Origin: an uncultured Lachnospiraceae bacterium
GTDB lineage: Bacteria > Bacillota > Clostridia > Lachnospirales > Lachnospiraceae
NCBI GenBank assembly: GCA_900317555.1
Contig: ONHF01000002.1
Span: 96,474 to 160,473 of the forward strand
Reading direction: 5' to 3'
Length of the DNA stretch: 64,000 bases
Both the position numbers and the translations under genes were made by a program. Positions 34,044 to 43,150 of this stretch are shown here, in pieces. The notes below the pieces were generated by a model. The model had not been told where the DNA came from and ran no database searches. It was given only the letters and a program-made list of their open reading frames with translations. Numbering within the stretch: the first letter of the stretch is position 1; every line of letters starts with the position of its first letter.

Positions 34044-35912
34044 ATGAATGCACAGGATAACAAACAGGAAGAAATCACTTTCGAGGACATGAACTCGGGC
34101 GGCAGCGAATCCGTCAGTGAAGCAGCATCCTCCGGCGCGGAGGGAACGGCTGCGCAGGAATCTCCCGCCTTTTCGGACGCAGAGGAGACGGCTGTGAAGC
34201 CTGCTTCTGTTCCGGACGCGGAGGAGACGGCTTCGGAGTCTTCTGCCGCCGGAAGCACCGGAAACGGAAAGAACAGTAAAAAGCGCAAAAAAGGCCGTAA
34301 AAAGCTGGTCAAATGGCTCATCATCGCGGGCGCAGCCGCAGCTGTCCTCGGCTTCTTTATCTGGAAGACGAAAAAGTCCGCGGCCGACGTTTATCTGGAA
34401 GACACCGTTTCGAAGCGCGACATTGTAACCTACCATACCTTTACCGGAACGGCTGCGGCCGTAGATTCCCGCAGCGTCATGTCCGCTGTCTCGGGCGTTA
34501 AGGTCACCGAAGTCCCGGTGGAAGAAGGCGATTATGTCAAAGAGGGCGATGTCATCGCCGTTCTTGACTCCTCCGGTCTCGATGAGCAGATTTCCGAGAA
34601 GAAAGCCGCAATGGCAGCATCTGCCAATTCCAGCTCTATCCAGATCCGCTCCGCGCAGCATTCCTACAACAGTCTCCAGTCCAATGTGAAGGACGGTCTG
34701 GATTCTTCCCTGCAGGGCGCGCAGGCCGGCATCGACTCTGCCTTCTCAGGACTCGTATCCGCACAGCAGGCATTTAATAATGAAGTAAATCTGAATAACA
34801 GGCAGCTCAGCGCGACGATTCTCGGGGCGATCCAGAACGTTGATAATGCCTACAACGCCGTGCAGCGCGCAGCGCTTTCCACGCAGCAGGCAAAGGACGC
34901 GCAAGCGCACGCGGAGCAGCAGGCTGAAGACGCGGGACTTCCTTATGATAAATTCTCCTCCTCGCAGGCGATTGAATCCAGCGAGCTGTCCGAAGATCAG
35001 GCCTGGGATGCCTACCATCAGGCAGTAACCAGTTATGAAGCCGCGAAAATCAATGAGGAAAATCAGCTGACGCAGCTCTTTGACAGCCTGATTACCGCGC
35101 AGAACTCCTACCTGAACGCCGTTGACAGCTATAACGCGGCGGTCCGCAGTACGAAGCAGCAGCTCGAAAGCTATTCCCTGCAGGTGCAGCAGGCGCAGGC
35201 CGGCGCGGATGATACTGTCAGCCGGCTGCAGCTGGATAATCTCGAGGACCAGCGCAAGGATTACACAATTACGGCGCCGATCAGCGGACAGATCACGAAG
35301 CTTTCGGTAAAGACCGGCGACATCACCGCTGTCTCCAATACGACCAGCCTCGCGACGATCACAAACTATGACAAGATGAAGGTCGACATCAAGGTCGGCG
35401 AGTACGATATTGTGGACCTGAAGTCCGGCGATCCCGTCACAATCCGCATTCAGGCGCTGAAGAAGGATTATACCGGAAAAATCGCACATATTGACCGCGA
35501 GGCAACCGTGGAAAACGGCGTCTCCTATTTCAACGCGGAAGTCAACTTCGCGCCTGACGAAAATGTCCGCGGCGGTATGAGTGCCGAGGTGAAGCTGACC
35601 ATCAACGATCTGCACGATGTTCTGTCGATTTCCAACGACGCGGTGCAGAATGCCGATGACGGCTCTTCTTATGTCCTTGTCCGCAGCGAAGACGGCAAAA
35701 CATACACCCGCAAAAATGTTACACTCGGTGCGACTGACGGTTCCTATACGCAGGTTACGGACGGCCTTTCGGACGGCGACAAGGTCTACTACCTGCCTGC
35801 AAAGGCGCCGGGCCTGCAGGAAGGTTTGTACATGGGTACAGACGAGGGACCGGCCGACGGAACGGATGATAGCGGCGCCCCGGCAGACGGCGATGCCGCG
35901 CAGGCAGAATAA
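34044..35912 (+). CDS. Membrane fusion (HlyD/RND-type) adaptor of an ABC exporter
   Basis: 622 aa, YknX/MacA-like adaptor. A cytoplasmic acidic N-terminus (~1-75, with a duplicated DAEETA segment), a Lys/Arg-rich patch, one membrane helix (~89-107), a biotinyl-lipoyl half (GDYVKEGDVIAVLD), a long coiled-coil hairpin (~190-390), the second lipoyl half and a beta-barrel (ITKLSVKTGDITAV onward), ending in an Asp/Gly-rich tail. The ATG at 34044 has GAGG upstream. The ATPase and permease follow at 12 nt and 135 nt. The acidic cytoplasmic extension is unusual for the family. Confidence 0.9.
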   Translation: MNAQDNKQEEITFEDMNSGGSESVSEAASSGAEGTAAQESPAFSDAEETAVKPASVPDAEETASESSAAGSTGNGKNSKKRKKGRKKLVKWLIIAGAAAAVLGFFIWKTKKSAADVYLEDTVSKRDIVTYHTFTGTAAAVDSRSVMSAVSGVKVTEVPVEEGDYVKEGDVIAVLDSSGLDEQISEKKAAMAASANSSSIQIRSAQHSYNSLQSNVKDGLDSSLQGAQAGIDSAFSGLVSAQQAFNNEVNLNNRQLSATILGAIQNVDNAYNAVQRAALSTQQAKDAQAHAEQQAEDAGLPYDKFSSSQAIESSELSEDQAWDAYHQAVTSYEAAKINEENQLTQLFDSLITAQNSYLNAVDSYNAAVRSTKQQLESYSLQVQQAQAGADDTVSRLQLDNLEDQRKDYTITAPISGQITKLSVKTGDITAVSNTTSLATITNYDKMKVDIKVGEYDIVDLKSGDPVTIRIQALKKDYTGKIAHIDREATVENGVSYFNAEVNFAPDENVRGGMSAEVKLTINDLHDVLSISNDAVQNADDGSSYVLVRSEDGKTYTRKNVTLGATDGSYTQVTDGLSDGDKVYYLPAKAPGLQEGLYMGTDEGPADGTDDSGAPADGDAAQAE

Positions 35913-35924
35913 GCGGAGGCACTT

Positions 35925-36614
35925 ATGGAAGATATCCTCCGAATGGTTAACATCTGCAAGGACTACGAGATGGGCGAGGAGACGCTGCATGTTTTGAAGA
36001 ACGTCTCGCTGACTGTCCGCAAGGGCGAGTTTCTTGCAGTTCTGGGTCCTTCCGGGTCCGGAAAATCCACTTTGATGAACATTATCGGCTGTCTGGACAC
36101 CCCGACATCCGGTGATTACTGGCTGCACGGCAAATACATCGCAGATGAAGACGAAACCAGCCTCGCGCATATCCGGAGCAGGGAGATCGGTTTCATCTTC
36201 CAGTCCTTCTATCTTCTGCAGAAGCAGACCGCGTATCAGAATGTCGAGCTGCCGCTCCTGTACGCAAACGTGCCGCCGGCAAAACGGAAAGAGCGTGTAA
36301 ATTACTGTCTTTCCATGGTCGGATTGACTGATAAGGTCGGAAACTATCCCAACCAGCTCTCGGGCGGCCAGCAGCAGAGAGTCGCGATCGCGCGGGCGGT
36401 CGCTAACCATCCATCCATCCTTTTAGCCGATGAGCCGACCGGCGCTCTGGACCAGAAAACCGGTGAACAGGTGATGCGCCTGTTTCATACGCTTAACGAG
36501 GAAGGCAATACAATTATCATGATCACCCATGATCCGAAGATCGCGTCGCACGCTTCCAGAATCGTCCGTATTCTGGACGGCGAAATCAGTGAGGGTGCTC
36601 TCGCCGACGCGTAA
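35925..36614 (+). CDS. ABC transporter ATPase (MacB/LolD/YknY type)
   Basis: 229-aa ATPase of the mechanotransmission (type VII) class. Walker [10 protein letters not shown], the family's Q-loop FIFQSFYLL, signature LSGGQQQR, Walker [12 protein letters not shown], switch [14 protein letters not shown] precedes the ATG by 5 nt. It lies between the adaptor and the FtsX-type permease, so the three probably form one complex that moves or releases substrates outside the membrane (peptide, lipoprotein or antibiotic). Confidence 0.94.
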   Translation: MEDILRMVNICKDYEMGEETLHVLKNVSLTVRKGEFLAVLGPSGSGKSTLMNIIGCLDTPTSGDYWLHGKYIADEDETSLAHIRSREIGFIFQSFYLLQKQTAYQNVELPLLYANVPPAKRKERVNYCLSMVGLTDKVGNYPNQLSGGQQQRVAIARAVANHPSILLADEPTGALDQKTGEQVMRLFHTLNEEGNTIIMITHDPKIASHASRIVRILDGEISEGALADA

Positions 36615-36749
36615 GCCTGCGCAGGCGCCGCGCTATCGCAGACATGTGACCCGTTGCCGGCGTCGCGGGCGCCTGCAAACGCATGGTTCTGCCCCGGTGC
36701 CGCCTGGACGCGGGACGAAAATTATAAAACTACAGGAGGATTCGCCTCG

Positions 36750-37955
36750 ATGCGAAATCATTTTGCCATGGTGCTGCAGAGTATCGAGATGGCTGTCGAC
36801 AATATCCGGAGCAATAAGCTTCGTTCGTTTCTGACGATGCTGGGCATTGTCATCGGCGTTGCTTCGGTCATTGCGCTTGTCACGATCGTACAAAGTGTTA
36901 CGGGCTCCGTTATGTCTCAATTTGAAGGACTCGGCGCAGGCACCATCAGTATCGCCGCGCCCGGAACCGTACTGAATAAGGGTTTATCCGATACCGCGCT
37001 GGATGAACTGCGCGCGACAGAGGGCGTCGCAGCTATCTCACCTTCCGCGTCCATGTCAACTTCCGCGGTTTATCAGGATACGATTACAAAGAACATTTCC
37101 GTGAACGGCTGCGATCCCGTGTACTTCCTGCATAACACGGATCAGCTTTCCGACGGCCGCGTGTTCAGCTCTGCCGAAAACGACGGGCAGACCAACGTCG
37201 CAATCGTCGACAAGGACTTCGTAAAGAATGTTCTCCGGGGAAATGCAGCGCTCGGAACAGAGTTCACACTGGACGGCTACACCTATAAGGTGATCGGAAT
37301 CAGGAAACCTTCCGACAGCCTGACCGCCGCGATGACCGACAACAGTCAGGTCAAGGGCACCGTAACGATTCCCTATAAAAACGTGCTCCGGATGCAGGGA
37401 ACAGCGAATGTCACAAGTGTCGATGTGTATTACGGCAGTCCTTACACTTCGTCGCAGGTGGAAGCGAATCTCCGCAAAACATTAAACCGGATCTACAATG
37501 ACGCCGACAACGCCTTTTCGATCATCAATCTGGAAAGCCTGATGAACGTCATGAATTCTGTCCGCACCATGCTAAGTACGATGCTGGGCGGCATTGCCTC
37601 GATCGCCCTTGTCGTCGGCGGCATCGGCATTATGAACATGATGCTGGTTTCGGTTTCAGAAAGGACGAAGGAGATCGGTCTTCGCAAGGCGCTTGGTGCC
37701 GAACCTGTCCGGATTCAGTCACAGTTTCTGATCGAATCCATTACACTGTCCGTCATCGGCGGGATAGTTGGTATTCTCCTGGGACTCCTGGTCGCTTTTA
37801 TCGGTGCGAAAGCGCTTAAAACAACCTTCTCCATATCCTATGGAGCAATTGTCCTCGGCGCGGGCTTCTCGGCCGCCGTCGGCATTATTTTCGGCTGGAT
37901 GCCTGCCAAACGCGCGAGCGCGCTCAATCCGATTGACGCTCTGCGCTCCGAGTAA
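36750..37955 (+). CDS. MacB-like ABC permease
   Basis: 401 aa: one N-terminal helix (~25-45), a large extracytoplasmic domain (~50-270, MacB-PCD type) and three C-terminal helices with the FtsX signature GGIGIMNMMLVSVSERTKEIG followed by LRKALGA. The ATG at 36750 follows AGGAGG; the open frame from 36654 has no such site. It completes the adaptor-ATPase-permease system. Confidence 0.93.
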   Translation: MRNHFAMVLQSIEMAVDNIRSNKLRSFLTMLGIVIGVASVIALVTIVQSVTGSVMSQFEGLGAGTISIAAPGTVLNKGLSDTALDELRATEGVAAISPSASMSTSAVYQDTITKNISVNGCDPVYFLHNTDQLSDGRVFSSAENDGQTNVAIVDKDFVKNVLRGNAALGTEFTLDGYTYKVIGIRKPSDSLTAAMTDNSQVKGTVTIPYKNVLRMQGTANVTSVDVYYGSPYTSSQVEANLRKTLNRIYNDADNAFSIINLESLMNVMNSVRTMLSTMLGGIASIALVVGGIGIMNMMLVSVSERTKEIGLRKALGAEPVRIQSQFLIESITLSVIGGIVGILLGLLVAFIGAKALKTTFSISYGAIVLGAGFSAAVGIIFGWMPAKRASALNPIDALRSE

Positions 37956-38059
37956 CCGGTGACCGCAGAACCGACAGGCATTATCTGCGTAAATATCGGC
38001 TGCAAAGTGAACAGACACTATTGAAAGATTCCGAATCGTTATATAAGAAAGGGGATATT

Positions 38060-38707
38060 ATGAATCAGAAATTTACCGCGAAACTGGCAGCGGTCGCTGC
38101 TGCCGCAGCACTCGTCTGCACGCTGGCACAGCCCGCAGCGCTCTCCGCAAGCGCTGCTCCTGCCTATGAATCCAGGTGGACACAGACCATTTCCATGGAG
38201 GAACTGTTACTTCCCGCACTTTCCAATCCATGGACCGACGCAAATGGCACCTACCGCCAGCTCAAACAGGCGCTCCGCTTCAAGACACTTTATCAGGGAA
38301 ACATTCTGAGCCTCTGGCAGAAGGGTGCCCGTATTCCCGCGGAGTCACTGCGCATGCTCTCCGAAGAGGGACTGATTTCCGGATATCTGTACAAGCTGAT
38401 CGCCGGTCTGCCGTTTGCGGCTTCCGATTTCCGTGATGTTTTCAACGCGAATTATTATTACGCGGCTAATCCCGACCTTGCGGCTGCAGGCATTCCGCTG
38501 GATGAAAATCAGCTGTTCCAGCATTTCCTGACACAGGGCATGGCGCAGGGCAGAGTCGCTGCGCCCTCCTTCAATCTCTCATATTTCAAGGCGAATTATC
38601 CGCAGCTCGAGAAGGCGATGGGAGGCAGCAATGTCAACTGGTACCTGTATTACATTCTGTACGGCAAGGATAACGGACAGGTCGCCGACAGACTGCTGAA
38701 AAAGTAA
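38060..38707 (+). CDS. Secreted protein with NPDL-type repeats
   Basis: 215 aa. Signal peptide ~1-33 (Ala-rich, cleavage near SASA-AP). The C-terminal half holds two related units: FRDVFNANYYYAANPDLAAA with LFQHFLTQGMAQGR, then FNLSYFKANYPQLEKAM with WYLYYILYGKDNGQ. This YY..NPDL...HF...G..EGR pattern recurs in secreted Lachnospiraceae proteins; its function is unknown to me. The ATG at 38060 follows AAAGGGG. It lies 104 nt behind the MacB-like permease, so it might be exported with or affected by that system, but it carries its own Sec signal. Confidence 0.82.
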   Translation: MNQKFTAKLAAVAAAAALVCTLAQPAALSASAAPAYESRWTQTISMEELLLPALSNPWTDANGTYRQLKQALRFKTLYQGNILSLWQKGARIPAESLRMLSEEGLISGYLYKLIAGLPFAASDFRDVFNANYYYAANPDLAAAGIPLDENQLFQHFLTQGMAQGRVAAPSFNLSYFKANYPQLEKAMGGSNVNWYLYYILYGKDNGQVADRLLKK

Positions 38708-38719
38708 ACTGATCGTGTG

Positions 38720-40375
38720 TCAGGCGAGCAGCTGCTCGCGGATCGGCGGAATCAGCTGTTTCTTTCTGCTGACAACCCCGGGCAGCAACGCCTGAGCGTC
38801 CTTCGCCTCCACATGAAACGCGCTTCTGACCAGCTCTTCTGCCCCTTTTCCTGCATACAGAAGAAGCGTCCCCTGCTGCGGGATGCTGGTCAGCATGTAA
38901 AAGATCATGTTCATGCCGCTTCGCTTCTGTTCTTTCGGAAGATAGTCTGCCACCATCTTCTCCGCAATGCCGTATGCCTTTTCGCTCATAAAGAAGCCCT
39001 GCCCGACCGAAATATTGTAATCTCCGATCGAGAATTCCTTATAATCGGTATGCAGAATATCATCCGCGTCCCGTCCGGAAAGATCTTCTCCTGCTTCAAA
39101 CATGCTTTTTGCGTACTCTTCGATGTTTTCGCCGGCAATGACAGAGAGCGCCCTTGCCGCTGCCTGATCCCGCAGCGTGCAGGTCGGTGAATGGAACATC
39201 AAAGTGTCCGAAAGAATCGCCGACAGCATCAGCCCCGCAATCTTTTCCGGGATCTTCACATTCTTTTCCTGATACATTTCGTAAAGGATCGTCGAAGTGC
39301 AGCCGACCGGCTCATTCCGGAAGTACACCGGTCCCCCGGTCTCAAGGCTTCCGATTCTGTGATGGTCGATAATCTCCAGAATCGCCGCTCCCTCGAGTCC
39401 GTCTACAGCCTGCGACTCCTCGTTATGATCGACAAGAATGACTTTCTTTCTGTGCATGTTCAGGAAATTCCGCCTGCTGATCACGCCGCAGTATTTGCCC
39501 TCTTTGTCGAGAATCGGGAAATATCTGTGTCGAAGGCTCGCCATAACTTTGCGGGCTTCTTCAATCGGCGTGCTGACATTAAAGGTAATCAGGTTCTCCT
39601 TCAGCATGAAATATTTGATCGGCGCCGCCATGCTGACGAGTCTCGCGGACGCGTAGGTATCATAATGCGTCTGGACCACGGTGCAGCCCGAAGACTCCGC
39701 CCGCTTTAACAGGATCGGCGGAACCTTGGAATCCGCGCACACGACAAGGCAACTCGCGCCGCATTCAATCGCGCACATCTGCGCTTCATAGCGGTTCGTC
39801 ACCATCACGAGATCACCCGGCTGCACGAGTTCCTCCATAACTTCCGGACTGGTGCCGACCAGAATCCTGCCTTTCGTGATCTCTCCGTCTGCATCGCCGG
39901 CTAGTAGCTTTCCGTCCAGAACTTCCAGGAGGTTCCTGTAGCTCGTATGTGCTTTCGAAAGAACCGCCGTGTCGAACAGATCCATGTTCGCGTTGGCAAC
40001 GTCCTTGACCGCGATCAGTCCCAGCAGGTTATTCTCTTTGTCTGTGACGCAGAGCGTGTCGATTTCATGCTCCAGCATGTGCTTCCAGGCTGCCCGCATG
40101 CTCATATTGCCGTCCACGCCCGGTTCCTGCCGGATATCAATGTTGCTGATATTGGGGCTTAAGTCGACGGAAAGCCTTGGCTGTTCAAAGCCGAAATGCC
40201 GCAGAACAAACTCCGTCTCCCTGTTGATCTCTCCCGCCCTGCGGGGCTCATAGATTTTCTCTCCGGAAAGACAGTTTTTCAGATAGGCATAGGAAATCGC
40301 CGAACAAATGGAATCCGTATCCGGATTCTTGTGACCGATCACCCGGATAATTCGTTGTTTGGAAGTGTCGAACAT
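38720..40375 (-). CDS. ppaC: Family II inorganic pyrophosphatase with regulatory CBS domains
   Basis: 551-aa Mn/Co-dependent DHH-family pyrophosphatase, the long CBS-containing type. The DHH metal site GHKNPDTDSICS is at the N-terminus, a regulatory insert of CBS-DRTGG-CBS spans ~70-300 (adenine-nucleotide control in characterised enzymes), then DHNE and IIDHHRIGS motifs and a DHHA2 C-terminus. The ATG at 40375 has GGGGGAAAA upstream. It lies 30 nt after mntP, so pyrophosphatase and Mn efflux are probably cotranscribed. Confidence 0.95.
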   Translation of the reverse strand: MFDTSKQRIIRVIGHKNPDTDSICSAISYAYLKNCLSGEKIYEPRRAGEINRETEFVLRHFGFEQPRLSVDLSPNISNIDIRQEPGVDGNMSMRAAWKHMLEHEIDTLCVTDKENNLLGLIAVKDVANANMDLFDTAVLSKAHTSYRNLLEVLDGKLLAGDADGEITKGRILVGTSPEVMEELVQPGDLVMVTNRYEAQMCAIECGASCLVVCADSKVPPILLKRAESSGCTVVQTHYDTYASARLVSMAAPIKYFMLKENLITFNVSTPIEEARKVMASLRHRYFPILDKEGKYCGVISRRNFLNMHRKKVILVDHNEESQAVDGLEGAAILEIIDHHRIGSLETGGPVYFRNEPVGCTSTILYEMYQEKNVKIPEKIAGLMLSAILSDTLMFHSPTCTLRDQAAARALSVIAGENIEEYAKSMFEAGEDLSGRDADDILHTDYKEFSIGDYNISVGQGFFMSEKAYGIAEKMVADYLPKEQKRSGMNMIFYMLTSIPQQGTLLLYAGKGAEELVRSAFHVEAKDAQALLPGVVSRKKQLIPPIREQLLA

Positions 40376-40405
40376 GTTTTCCCCCTTGTTTCTCCCTCGG
40401 ATGAT

Positions 40406-41005
40406 TTAAGGCAAAAAGCTGCGTATAAAAATCTCAAGCCCGATGCCGATCAGAATCGTGCCGCCCAGAATTGAAGCCTTATCGGACAGCCGCGCGCCGA
40501 AGTGCCTGCCGAACCGCAGCCCGCACATGCAGATCGCGAACGTGACAACGGCAACGATCGCGCATGCCGTCAGCGCTTCCGGTGCCCCGTATTCCGAAAT
40601 TGTAAATCCGACCGAAAGTGCGTCAATCGAAGTGGCAATCCCCTGCATGAAAAGTGTTGCCGGATCCAGCCGTTTGCAGCAGAACTTCTCTTCCTCTGCT
40701 GCCCGGATCTTCCAGATGCCATCCGCCAGCATCTTGCCGCCGATATAAGACAGTAAAAACAGCGCGATCCAGGGAATAAATTGCTGAAACGCCTCAAACG
40801 CAGACGCAATTTTATGAACGCAGAACCAGCCGGCCAAAGGCATCAGAAACTGAAAGCCGGCGTAGGTACCCGCAATGCAGCACATTCTTTTGTGCGACAT
40901 GCCGGGGTCTTCCAGTCCGTTGGCAATGGAGACCGAGAACGCATCCATCGCAAGGCCTGCGCCCAGAAGGATGCTGTTGATAATAAATGCGGATGTTACT
41001 GTCAT
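40406..41005 (-). CDS. mntP: Manganese efflux pump MntP
   Basis: 199-aa membrane protein with six helices. The duplicated MntP motifs are clear: LAMDAFSVSIANGL near the start and GIATSIDALSVGFT in the second half. Exports Mn(II). Its ATG overlaps the stop of the AI-2E family gene by 4 nt (ATGA). No yybP-ykoY riboswitch precedes it, because the upstream sequence is coding, so any Mn control must act on the operon promoter. Confidence 0.93.
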   Translation of the reverse strand: MTVTSAFIINSILLGAGLAMDAFSVSIANGLEDPGMSHKRMCCIAGTYAGFQFLMPLAGWFCVHKIASAFEAFQQFIPWIALFLLSYIGGKMLADGIWKIRAAEEEKFCCKRLDPATLFMQGIATSIDALSVGFTISEYGAPEALTACAIVAVVTFAICMCGLRFGRHFGARLSDKASILGGTILIGIGLEIFIRSFLP

Positions 41006-42156
41006 TCGGAGATTTTTTCCTTGTCCTTGCTGCGTACCTTCTGAAGTTTCACAACAATATATTCATGATAAATAAAGTAAAAGATCGCTGCCGCCGGAAT
41101 GGCAATCAGGATGCCGACAACGCCGAACATTCTTCCGCCGACAATAATCGAAGCCAGTGTCAGGAGTGACGGAATGCCAAGGGACCCTCCGAAAAGCTTC
41201 GGCTTCAGGACATACCCGTCGATCGTCTGCAGAATCACCGTAAAAATCAGAAACCACAGCGCGTACCATGGATTCACCATCAGCAGGATGAAGCCGCCGA
41301 TGACCGCACCGACAATCGGTCCGAACGTCGGCGCGAGGTTTGTAACACCCACGACAATCGAAATCAGCGCGATATACGGCATTTGCGCGATCACCATGAA
41401 CACGGCATTCGCAACGCCGATAATCAGGCCGTCGAGCAGATCGAAAATAATATAGCGGATCAGGATATCATTGCACTTGCTCCAGAAAATACCGGCCTCA
41501 TTGTACCTCTGCTCCGGAAGCAGCAGCCGGAAAAAGTGCCTGAACGCCCGCAGCACCGATTTCTTGTCCATCAGGAAATAGATTGCGAGGATGTAACTGA
41601 TCACCCCGTTCATAATACCGCTTCCGATGGACCTGCCGGTATCCAGCACCTTGTCGAAGTTCTGCGTCATGCTGTGGGAAATGCTCCCGATAAAACCGTT
41701 AATCTGCAAAATCACCTGATTCAGATCCAGGTGGACTGCCTGCGCGCCGGCGCTTCCGCCGATGCTTCCAATCAGCGCCTGCAGGCCTTCGGCATAGGTT
41801 TCCAGATTGTCGAAGAACCCTTTGATACTGGAAAACAGCTGCGGAATCAGCGCAACAAATAACAGAACGATCAGCAGAATAATCACAATCGCGGCAAAAG
41901 CCACCGACAGGATGCGGTTCACCTTCTCGCGTTTCACCTTGCGGAACAGCGACCTCTGGAACAGTTTGCAGAGTGGATCCATGACATATGCAATGATAAT
42001 ACCATAGATAACCGGCGCAAAGAAGTTGATAAATGTCGAAATTCCGGATGCCACGATATTCAGATGCGAGACGGTGACAAATAACAGCACAGCCGCGCAC
42101 GCGGCAAATGTTCTTGACCCCCAGGCGGTATCTTTCCAGTTCCGGTTAAACTTCAT
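41002..42156 (-). CDS. AI-2E family transporter
   Basis: 384-aa membrane protein of the AI-2E/PerM/UPF0118 family with about 8 helices. Typical middle text is LIRYIIFDLLDGLIIG-like helix starts and GVTNLAPTFGPIVGAVIGG, a Pro/Gly-rich pore signature. Members are proposed transporters for AI-2, ions or other small molecules; no specific substrate can be read here. The ATG at 42156 has AAAGGA upstream, and the open frame to 42192 is not needed. It overlaps mntP by 4 nt. Confidence 0.88.
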   Translation of the reverse strand: MKFNRNWKDTAWGSRTFAACAAVLLFVTVSHLNIVASGISTFINFFAPVIYGIIIAYVMDPLCKLFQRSLFRKVKREKVNRILSVAFAAIVIILLIVLLFVALIPQLFSSIKGFFDNLETYAEGLQALIGSIGGSAGAQAVHLDLNQVILQINGFIGSISHSMTQNFDKVLDTGRSIGSGIMNGVISYILAIYFLMDKKSVLRAFRHFFRLLLPEQRYNEAGIFWSKCNDILIRYIIFDLLDGLIIGVANAVFMVIAQMPYIALISIVVGVTNLAPTFGPIVGAVIGGFILLMVNPWYALWFLIFTVILQTIDGYVLKPKLFGGSLGIPSLLTLASIIVGGRMFGVVGILIAIPAAAIFYFIYHEYIVVKLQKVRSKDKEKISE

Positions 42157-42188
42157 CCTGTTTCCTTTCGTTCTGTCGGTAAAACATC

Positions 42189-43124
42189 TCACACAAGCCC
42201 GGTACTCTCGTCCAGCCCCAGCATAATGTTCATATTCTGGACGGCCGCTCCGGAAGCTCCTTTGCCCAGATTGTCGAATACGGCGGTAACGCTGGTCTGC
42301 TCCTCATGTCCGCAGACATAAATCCGCAGCTCATTGGTCCCCGCGAGCATATTCGCGTGGAGTCTGGCAGGCTGCTGCCCGAACGGAGCCACGCGCACAA
42401 AGCGCTCTCCCTTATAATACTCCTGCAATCTTTCACATATTGTTTCCGCGGAAGGCTGCCCTGTAAGGAGCCGGTTCTGCAGCAGAATCGTTGTCGCCAT
42501 TCCTTTGTAATAATCATCCACGACCGGAAGAAAAACCGGAGGATAGATAAGCCCTGTCATTTTCTGCATCTCCGGCACATGTTTATGCCGCAGGCTCAGA
42601 CCGTAGATTCCCGGTGCATATAACGCTTCCGGCTTGTCCGGCGCTTCATATTCGGCGATCATCTTTTTGCCGCCCCCGGAGTAGCCGGTCAGGGAATAGC
42701 AGCTTACCGGATAATCCTCCGGCAGTATTCCCATGCGGACAAGCGGTGCCGTGACCGAAATGAATCCGGTCGCGTGGCAGCCGGGATTCGTGATCCTGCT
42801 GCTCTCCGCGATTTCCCGGCGCTGCTGCGCGGACAGTTCCGGAAAGCCGTAAACCCAGCCTTCGCTGACCCTGTGCGCCGTGGAAGCGTCAATGACGCGG
42901 ACATGCGGGTTCACGATCATATCCACTGCTTCAATGGCCCCCGCGTCCGGCAGGCACAGAAAAACAATATCCGCCGCGTTTAACAGGCGCCTGCGCTCGT
43001 TCTCATCGTGCCTTTTGTCTTCCGCGATCCGCAGAAGCTCGAGGTCATCTCTTTGACCGATCCTGTCATAAATCTGGAGTCCTGTCGTTCCGTATTGTCC
43101 GTCAATATATATTCTGGTCTTCAT
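42189..43124 (-). CDS. argC: N-acetyl-gamma-glutamyl-phosphate reductase, short type
   Basis: 311-aa NADPH enzyme of arginine synthesis, of the compact (type 2) class. It begins RIYIDGQYGTTGLQIYDR (Rossmann phosphate loop) and carries the catalytic Cys in NPGCHATGF. It sits in a mixed operon between phosphoglucomutase and the AI-2E gene (26- and 32-nt gaps). No other arginine genes are nearby, which is unusual, as argC normally sits with argJBD. Confidence 0.93.
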   Translation of the reverse strand: MKTRIYIDGQYGTTGLQIYDRIGQRDDLELLRIAEDKRHDENERRRLLNAADIVFLCLPDAGAIEAVDMIVNPHVRVIDASTAHRVSEGWVYGFPELSAQQRREIAESSRITNPGCHATGFISVTAPLVRMGILPEDYPVSCYSLTGYSGGGKKMIAEYEAPDKPEALYAPGIYGLSLRHKHVPEMQKMTGLIYPPVFLPVVDDYYKGMATTILLQNRLLTGQPSAETICERLQEYYKGERFVRVAPFGQQPARLHANMLAGTNELRIYVCGHEEQTSVTAVFDNLGKGASGAAVQNMNIMLGLDESTGLV

Positions 43125-43150
43125 TCTTTCTCCGGTTAGTCCCTTGCCCG

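Noticed and set aside
34746-36410. 554-codon minus-strand frame
   Set aside because: Shadow of the adaptor and ATPase genes, whose domains are unmistakable on the plus strand.
41003-41060. yybP-ykoY Mn riboswitch ahead of mntP
   Set aside because: mntP overlaps the upstream coding gene; no room for the aptamer.
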